This document shows, piece after piece, positions 7,463 through 13,023 of a stretch of 13,023 bases of DNA. The first letter of the stretch is position 1, and the number at the start of each line of letters is the position of its first letter. The position numbers and the translations under genes were made by a program. The stretch is from contig LXFE01000224.1 of NCBI GenBank assembly GCA_001929475.1, positions 1 through 13,023 of the forward strand, in the 5' to 3' direction. The DNA comes from Neolecta irregularis DAH-3 (taxonomy: Eukaryota > Ascomycota > Neolectomycetes > Neolectales > Neolectaceae). The notes below the pieces were generated by a model. That model had not been told where the DNA came from and did not search any database. It saw nothing but the letters and a program-made list of their open reading frames with translations.

Positions 7463-9226
7463 TCAAGCAGTTGGAAAATCCAGTTGTACACGTCTGAATT
7501 CAAGGCCGTCTGCTCTACGTTTGAGAATATCCTTTCTTATAGCAATACTTTTCTTCACACCAAATGAATCGATGAATAATTCTTGGACTTGTTCGAGTGT
7601 GAACCCAGCTGTTTCCGGGTAAAGAACAACGACAAAGATCCAGCCTAGAAGACATATACCTGCGTATAAAGCAAATGCGCCGGAAGGGGTGATGGCTTTC
7701 ATTAATGTTAAGAAAGTAAAAGAGATGACTAAATTCGCCGACCAATTTGTCGCCGTAGCCATTCCCGCGCCGAGTCCACGGACTTTCATCGAAAACAGTT
7801 CAGATTGTTGCCAGGGCACGTTTCCGATTCCTGTAGCGTAAAACGCGACAAAAAGTAATTGGCCCAAGAGTACGATTTTCGGCCATTTACCCTCTGTAGC
7901 TACGACATGTCCGTCTTTGTCAAGTGGGATATGAATGAATGCACCAGCTGCCACAGCCAATCCAAATGCCATTCCCCATATCGTCGCGATTAATATTGTT
8001 CGACGACCAACACGGTCAATCAGAAATAGGGCTAGTAAAGTGAAGAGAAAATTGATTACGGCAATCGATGTACCCACCGCTACTGGATTTTGAAATCCAA
8101 CGGCTGCGAAAAGGGTTCCCGAGTAATACATCAACGTGTTGAAACCACAGAGTCTGCAATGTTAATAGGAAAATAAGAGGGACATACTGCTGAATCGCTT
8201 GCAATCCACAAGCAATGATCAATGCGCGACGATTAGCTCCGACCAACAACAGATCTTTTAAAATTATGAAAAATCCTCGATCTCGAACAATTTTGTCAAC
8301 CTCGTAGACATGACGATGAATCAATTCAAGCTTATTATCAACCTCTTGTTCCGTTGCATTTGGATAAATTTTATGCAAGATAGGTCTAGCAGTATTGCGT
8401 TTCCCGCATTTAACTAGAAATCGCGGTGTTTCTGGAAGAAATGTCATCATCAGGAGTTGAATCATGCTAGGCACGGCGCCCAAGCCAATCATGTACCTCC
8501 ATCCATGCGCAACATGGTAAAATATTGCATCGATACCGTAAGCGATAACTTGACCGCCCGTAATACACAAGACATTCGTAATAACTAACCGTCCTCTGAT
8601 TCTCGACGGCGCAAGTTCAGAAATATATAAAGGAATCGCAAAAGCAGCGGCACCCACTCCAAATCCAATTACCAATCTTCCACAAACCATTAACGCAAAA
8701 GATTTAGAAATAGCTTGAAGAATTGCGCCGAATGTAAATAAGATATTTGCAATTGCTAGGGTGGTTACAAAACTTTGTAAAAGACCAAAGGATATTACCA
8801 ATGATTGGTTTTCGGCCTACTTTGTTGATAAGAGTACCAGCGATAAGGGCCCCAACGAGAGCGCCGATCGCTGTTGCAGAGGTAATAAGTTCTTTATCCC
8901 TATCTGAAAGCACCCGGCCAAGGTCTTGTTTGATAACCACAAGAGCCCCCGAAATAACACCAGTATCATAACCGAATAAGAATCCTCCAATCTGGACGTG
9001 AGTACAACACGGGAAAAGAAAGTACAGCAGCAGCAAAACTTAGGATCCAGACAAAATATCCCATTTCCGTCTCTTCGATTGCGTCCAGGGATATTTGTTC
9101 GGTTTGGGGATCATTTAGTTTCAGACTAGACGACGACTGTTTGGACATGTGCGGCTTTATAAATTGGGTTTCAGAAAGATCATAGTCTTGGGTCGCAAGC
9201 GGCTTGTAGGAAAGAGGGGACGACAT
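7463..9226 (-). CDS. ITR1: Myo-inositol transporter, major facilitator superfamily (sugar porter)
   Basis: Model complement(join(7463..8153,8188..8755,8799..8991,9026..9226)) gives 550 residues, normal for the family. A hydrophilic N-terminal tail of about 50 residues precedes 12 predicted membrane segments. Family marks in order: [14 protein letters not shown] in TM1, the NKVGRKP loop, [18 protein letters not shown] before the central loop, [14 protein letters not shown] in TM7, DRVGRRT, and a final [28 protein letters not shown] and [11 protein letters not shown] are typical of fungal proton-coupled myo-inositol carriers at the plasma membrane; a related polyol or sugar is the alternative substrate. 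Introns are 34, 43 and 34 nt, and all restore conserved motifs. The upstream region holds a solo LTR (9321-9514) whose TATA points at this gene. No broken residues seen. Confidence 0.9.
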
Positions 9227-9320
9227 TTACTTTGAATGAGTGACAGGTACAAAATAAGGAATTTACACGATCAGCGGGACATGACGAGAATCACGTGGAA
9301 CTCAAGTAATTCGGGCAGGT

Positions 9321-9514
9321 TGTAAGCTATGCGCTTAGAAGTACGGTAAGACCAAGTGTTATAACTAGCCTAAGTAGTCGTACTTCTTACAAAGGGACAT
9401 ACCTAGCCTAAGTATTCGTACTTGGCTAGAAATATCTAACTTCCGCCTTTATATACTTCCCGTCAAGCCACCTTGCCGTATTGGTAAGATATACCCAAAG
9501 GGTATATCCTTACA
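9321..9514 (-). mobile_element. Solo LTR of an LTR retrotransposon, copy 1
   Basis: The element is 194 bp with ends TGTAAG/CTTACA (minus strand TGTAAGG...GCTTACA), flanked by the 5-bp target duplication CAGGT at 9316-9320 and 9515-9519. It is the inverted counterpart of 11708-11889. It carries a TATATAAAG promoter element on the minus strand (near 9448-9456). Against copy 2 it has an extra block of about 18 bp, a second version of TACTTAGGCTAG. It lies 95 bp upstream of the ITR1 start codon and 53 bp past the ADE1 stop codon. No internal retrotransposon genes remain, so it arose by LTR-LTR recombination. Confidence 0.87.
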
Positions 9515-9567
9515 CAGGTTATATGAATACAATTAAATTTTTAATCTCGTCTTGAGGCTAGGTATAT

Positions 9568-10670
9568 TTAAAACCACGGCTGCCCCGTCAACCGTTCATA
9601 CGCCTTGACATACTTTGCTCTTGTCTTTTGGATAATCTCGTCGGGTAAAATCACGTTTTCTTTCCCTTCAAGGCCATTCTTGGTCAACCAATCTCTCAAA
9701 AATTGTTTATCGTAACTCTCTTGCGACATGCCCACTTTATACTCGTCTTTCTCCCAAAACCGAGAGGAGTCTGCATGATCAGCTGGAGCGATTGCGAAAT
9801 AGGTACCTGGAGTGAGAACTTCGTCGATGAGAACAATATTGTCTTGTTCGTCTACACCAAATTCGAATTTTGTGTCGGCAATGATGATGCCTCTAGTCAT
9901 TGCGTAATTTCGCGCCTATACTGTCAGTTCAATACCCTAAGTCCAACCTTTATGTATAATTCCGTTGACAACGTTTCAACTTGTCTTGCATATTTCTCTC
10001 CGATAATACTGATTACTAAAATTAACAGTCATACTACAATTTGTGACCTTGATCAGGATTAATGTTCACATCTGGACTTTAGCAGTGGGGAAAGATAGAG
10101 GGTTACCGTGTTGTCCGTGTTCCGCTTTAGTGCTGGGGGTATATATCGGTTGTTCAAGGGCTTGACATTCTTGCATATTCCCTGGCATTTTTATTCCATG
10201 CACCGTTCCCGTCTTTTGGTATTCCTTCCATGCCGATCCTAGAATTATTTTGTGGCAGATGGTATAAGTGATACCAGTAATATATCCTCGTACAATTGCT
10301 TCGATTGGAAGTACTTTAAATTGTTTTACAAGCATACTTCGTCCGGAAAGTTGGTCCGTGTATTCATTTAGCGGAGCAGGCATTTGTTCAATATTGCAAG
10401 TAATATAATGGTTTGGACAAATGTCTTTTAAATACGATAACCAAAATTCGGAAAGACAGGAGAGTATTTTTCCCTTTTCAGGGATTCCCTGTTGATAAAC
10501 GAGAGCGCAAGAGGCAAAAGGCGAATTACATTTCTCATCACGATATCATAGGCACTGATCCGATCTGTGGCGACGAGTAATAGCGTGTCGTCGTCCACTT
10601 TATAAATATCGCGTACTTTTCCGCGGGCGAGAAGCGGATATGCGGGAATCGAAGAAACGGTCAATGACAT
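9568..10670 (-). CDS. ADE1: Phosphoribosylaminoimidazole-succinocarboxamide (SAICAR) synthetase
   Basis: Model complement(join(9568..9770,9807..9915,9948..10015,10048..10071,10107..10238,10275..10488,10530..10670)) gives 296 residues, close to the usual 300 of fungal Ade1. The enzyme joins CAIR and aspartate using ATP to form SAICAR, a late step of cytosolic de novo purine synthesis. Visible marks: GKVRDIYKV near the N-terminus, ATDRISAYD, the signature [22 protein letters not shown], and IADTKFEFG followed by [14 protein letters not shown]. Six introns of 41, 36, 35, 32, 32 and 36 nt are needed; one exon is only 24 nt (10048-10071, encoding the VNINPDQ stretch). The two 36-nt introns (10239-10274, 9771-9806) are in frame and free of stops, and both interrupt catalytic motifs. 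The frame is also open upstream to 10877, but homology sets the ATG at 10670. Confidence 0.94.
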
Positions 10671-11407
10671 TGGAAATTGTAAAAAACAGGTATGAGGTGT
10701 GCGGAACCTGCTTTCAAAAGACGAGTGAACTACATCCCCATCATGATTGGAGCGATTAATATTTCTGAAGGCTAGCATTTTCCTGCTACATGACCACTGA
10801 ATACTGCTATTTCTTGCTTGAGGGTTTCCTATGTTAATCTGGGGAATAGTATGAATCATTTGTTTTTGTGCTTGCACCTTCCAAGATCAAGATATTGGTC
10901 TGCTTGATTGCACCCAGTAATGACAAATACATTCTCAGATTTTCTTTTTATTTCCAATTAACGACTGAAAATTTAAACTTTCTAGAGAAAGACTACTTGG
11001 TGGGGTAGCATTTTACGATGGTATCAACCAAAATCCGGAAATATAACTGAAATTAAGCATGAGAAAGCCAGTGAGAAAGAGAGTGACCTCCGAAAACAAC
11101 ATAAGAGTGAAAGTAAAACGGGTTGTTGAAGCTCAGCTTTGCTTTGCGAGTTTGGGCACTTAGACGCGCCTTAAGACTACAGTCAAACCTGGTTATAGGA
11201 AACTTCCGTATAACGAATTCCTCCTTATATCGAATCCAACTGGCTTCTAAAATTGGTTTGTATGGGGTCTAACGAATTTAAGCCTTACTACTAAGGGTGC
11301 GTTCGCCGGCCACCATTTTGACCAATGTGAGACTTCGAGGGCAAGTATAATAAATAACCATTAGTCGTTTTAGATTCTACTCAATCTCCCTACACACAGA
11401 CATCATT
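10671..11407. other. Intergenic region upstream of ADE1
   Basis: The first 250 bases should hold the ADE1 promoter, which reads toward lower coordinates. 10900-11170 shows no gene or RNA that I recognise. A DNA-transposon end remnant begins at 11180. TATAATAAATA near 11346 is a TATA-like element about 60 bp before the small frame that starts at 11408. Confidence 0.5.
11180..11280 (+). mobile_element. Remnant of a pogo-like (Tc1/mariner) transposon terminus
   Basis: After a TA dinucleotide (11178-11179) comes CAGTCAAACCTGGTTATAGG, then spaced motifs GTATAACGAATTC, TATATCGAA and TCTAACGAATTT. A CAG start at TA followed by repeated TATAACGAA motifs is typical of pogo/Tigger-type inverted ends. 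I find no matching opposite end and no transposase in the window, so only one end is left. Confidence 0.5.
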
Positions 11408-11576
11408 ATGCTATTTGCATGGTAATGCCTTCTCATCATAAGATTCTGCTTATTCTTACAGGCCGTTATGGTTTAGTGCGTTTGCTGTTTTCCAGCTTGT
11501 CGCATCACATAGGTCTGGAGAAACCTCACTCAGCACCAACGCAGATGGGTATTTAGGTAGCGCCCAGCGCGATTAG
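11408..11576 (+). CDS. Possible very small secreted protein, one 40-nt intron
   Basis: Model join(11408..11421,11462..11576) gives 42 residues. The intron starts GTAATG, ends CTTACAG and is 40 nt, like the others here. The spliced product starts MLFAWPLWFSAFAVFQLVAS, a plausible signal peptide, with a short Ser/Thr-rich tail ending AQRD. A TATA-like element (near 11346) and a pyrimidine-rich leader precede the ATG. A second donor, GTATTT at 11549, with acceptor CTAG at 11584 would make a 36-nt intron and a shorter end. The downstream sequence (11585-11700) offers no clear further exon, so this may be the surviving 5' part of a longer secreted-protein gene. It could also be chance. Confidence 0.4.
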
Positions 11577-11707
11577 CGCGCTAGGCTTAACACTGTATAA
11601 TAATACGAGCGGTTACTACTACTAGCGACCCTCAACTACTATACGACCTTAAGACTCAGTGGAGTATAGACCATAGAGGTCAAGTACTCACAATAATCTT
11701 GACAAAC

Positions 11708-11889
11708 TGTAAGGATATATATACCCTTTGGGATATATCTTACCAATACGGCAAGGTGGCTTGACAGGAAGTATATAAAGGTGGAAGTTAGATATTCCTA
11801 GCCAAGTACGAATACTTAGGCTAGGTATGTCCCTTTGTAAGAAGTACGAAACACTTGGTCTTATCGTACTTCTAAGCGCATACCTTACA
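11708..11889 (+). mobile_element. Solo LTR of an LTR retrotransposon, copy 2
   Basis: The element is 182 bp with perfect 7-bp inverted ends TGTAAGG/CCTTACA and the 5-bp target duplication CAAAC at 11703-11707 and 11890-11894. It carries TATATAAAG at 11772-11780. Aside from one deleted block near 11850 it matches copy 1 closely, in opposite orientation. Its promoter points toward the PAN-like gene at 12183, 293 bp away. Confidence 0.88.
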
Positions 11890-12040
11890 CAAACTGTATC
11901 AACCACAGCATATGTATTACTATCCATTAAGAACTAGAAGTGTTTCACATTTGCAAAACAGTTGTGGCTTTTCTTCTCAATTTCAGAGACAGGATGGAAA
12001 CGATAAAGAAGCCAGAAGCGGCATGATCCAGGGAGCCATC

Positions 12041-12050
12041 TATAAAAAGG
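12041..12050 (+). promoter_or_regulatory. TATA box of the second PAN-like gene
   Basis: TATAAAAAGG, a near-consensus TATA element, lies 133 bp before the ATG at 12183. A pyrimidine-rich stretch follows it. The last bases before the ATG (CCTATATT) are identical in both PAN-like paralogues. Confidence 0.55.
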
Positions 12051-12182
12051 CTTGTGCCCCGAGGGAGAAAGGGTTTCCCGACTATCTTCACTATCTTAGC
12101 TTCCTTTTCTGTAAACGCTTATACCGCGCTCCGTTTACACTCACAAATCACCTTGCCATAAGCAGTCCATTTACCCTATATT

Positions 12183-13023
12183 ATGTTGTCTAAGCTCTTG
12201 TGGTCGATCGTACTTCATATTAATCTCGTCTGCGCTACATCATATCTCGATCATTTCAGAAGAGTGGGATTTAAATTGGATAAAAGTAAATTCTCCGATC
12301 AACAGAATCGGGACAAAGACCCTCTGCTCATGCCCCTCTTGCGACACATAAATAAGTGTGCACAACAATGCTTCTTAGAGAAGTATTTCTGTAATTCATT
12401 CTGCGCAATATTGAAGGACGAACAATTCACATGTGAGACGTGGGAGATACCTAGTCTGGATTTATCTCAGTATGATGGGCTACCCGGTTGTACAATGTTA
12501 GCAGTCTATAAGTACGCACTTGTCACAGCATAGAAATTGATAATTTAGTATCAAGGAACCACGAAAATTTGACGTTGTCCAAGAGCTTTCCCACAAAATA
12601 GGATCCGAGGATGAGTGGGTAGATGAGGTTCGAAAGGGATATGCAACATCACCAAATGAAGAACTTTTTCAACAATGGGGGATAGGCTTTTGGAAACCTT
12701 TTTTGCTTGGCTGCAAGAACTCTGCAGAGAATGGCGAACCAGCAACTGAAGTCGATTTTAAAGGGTGGCTTGAGGAAAATGATGTTTGTCAGATGCCTCT
12801 GATACAGAAGAGCCAAAGACCAAGCGACTCAAAATCTCTCCACCTAGAACTTCGATCGCCGAAGAAATCAGTGTTGGCCTCAAATCATGGCCAGGTTATA
12901 CAGGATCTTCAGAATTCTTTGACATAATTGTGCTGGCTTTTCTCGATATACTCAGCCACAGTGTTGGGGCTGGACCAAAATCCATGGACTTTTGGCAAAG
13001 TCCAGCCCATGGACTTTTCCAAC
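12183..13023 (+). CDS. Secreted PAN/apple-like protein, paralogue 2, incomplete at window end
   Basis: Proposed exons are 12183..12511, 12549..12750 and 12813..13023 (open end). The signal peptide starts MLSKLLWSIVLHINLVCA. The module reads C-x3-C-x6-C-NSFC with a later CET and GLPGCTM. Both paralogues share the start (TATTATGTTG), YLDHF/DLDHF, KYxCNSF and AVYK. Intron 1 (12512-12548, 37 nt) sits at the same codon and phase as in paralogue 1 and removes a TAG. Exon 2 (KIGSEDEWVDEV, later ENGEP) resembles GEKWANDIV and ENGEP of paralogue 1. To reach the frame resembling paralogue 1 (KSW, then SSEFFDIIVLAFLDIL) needs a 62-nt intron (12751-12812) or a frameshift; unspliced, the frame stops at 12927. 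From about 12959 the sequence looks like a transposon end, so this copy may be broken. Confidence 0.6.
12959..13023 (+). mobile_element. Possible DNA-transposon terminus at the window edge
   Basis: The stretch begins CAGTGTTGG and ends CCAAC at the last base. Inside, CCATGGACTTTT occurs twice (12982-12993, 13007-13018), and AAAGTCCA is their partial inverse. Such nested short inverted repeats are usual at DNA-transposon ends or MITEs. The homology of paralogue 2 to paralogue 1 fades just before this point. The other end would be beyond the window. Confidence 0.4.

Larger units (their letters stand above)
11585..12182. other. Region between the tiny frame and the second PAN-like gene
   Basis: Apart from the solo LTR (11708-11889) and the TATA box at 12041 I see no gene. 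The 93-codon plus-strand frame 11912-12193 runs through the TATA box and presumed leader of the next gene, without a signal peptide or recognisable motif, so I treat it as noise. Confidence 0.5.

Noticed and set aside
9703-10062. 119-codon plus-strand frame
   Set aside because: It is antisense to ADE1 exons and introns; the minus strand is unambiguous SAICAR synthetase.
1-13023. CRISPR arrays, bacterial operons, plasmid or integrative element features
   Set aside because: Spliceosomal introns, an intron-containing tRNA and fungal gene families show nuclear eukaryotic DNA, and no regularly spaced repeat-spacer pattern is present.
1-13023. GTTGGAA at the window start and TTCCAAC at its end as transposon inverted ends
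   Set aside because: Only seven bases agree and the sequence diverges at once; with several intact housekeeping genes between them, a single element spanning the window is not credible.

Overview
The window looks like nuclear DNA of a fungus. It carries a Pub1/TIA-1-type RNA-binding protein, a fungal-type myo-inositol transporter, a stand-alone SAICAR synthetase (ADE1), a PEX11-family gene and a likely Alb1 gene, all with spliceosomal introns, plus a tRNA-Arg(CCG) with its own small intron. The introns are very short. I place 27 of them by hand, 26 of them 30-44 nt and one weaker at 62 nt, so most genes are scattered over several small open frames and had to be reassembled. I cannot name the species. 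The mix of secreted-protein genes, solo LTRs and minisatellites resembles the accessory-rich genome of a host-associated fungus, which is inference.

Layout. 1-133: the end of an unidentified coding frame. 125-600: a duplicated segment and a 123-bp tandem repeat. 723-2027 (+): a two-exon gene for a secreted protein with a PAN/apple-like cysteine module. 2464-2582: second copy of the duplicated segment, so this gene sits between direct repeats. 2806-3638 (-): PEX11-family gene. 3856-3937 (+): tRNA-Arg. 4105-4774 (-): a secreted protein built of tiny exons. 4861-5047: minisatellites. 5082-5411 (+): Alb1-like basic protein. 5539-6951 (-): PUB1. 7463-9226 (-): ITR1. 9321-9514 (-): solo LTR. 9568-10670 (-): ADE1. 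About 11180-11280: remnant of a pogo-like DNA transposon end. 11408-11576 (+): possible tiny secreted protein. 11708-11889 (+): second solo LTR. 12183-end (+): a paralogue of the PAN-like gene, which runs into what looks like a transposon end at the window edge.

The conserved housekeeping genes (PEX11, Alb1-like, PUB1, ITR1, ADE1) form the middle. Fast-evolving secreted-protein genes lie at both ends and inside it, next to repeats. The housekeeping genes serve unrelated processes: peroxisome division, ribosome assembly, mRNA binding, inositol uptake and purine synthesis.

The most interesting locus is 4105-4774. Six introns of 34-39 nt, all in phase 1, separate five internal exons of 30, 54, 51, 81 and 42 nt, every one a multiple of three. 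The exons alternate between a Gly-Gly core and a Pro/Ser/Thr linker behind a signal peptide. This is the layout of the micro-exon secreted-protein genes known from schistosomes and of the bicycle genes of aphids, here in an apparently fungal genome.
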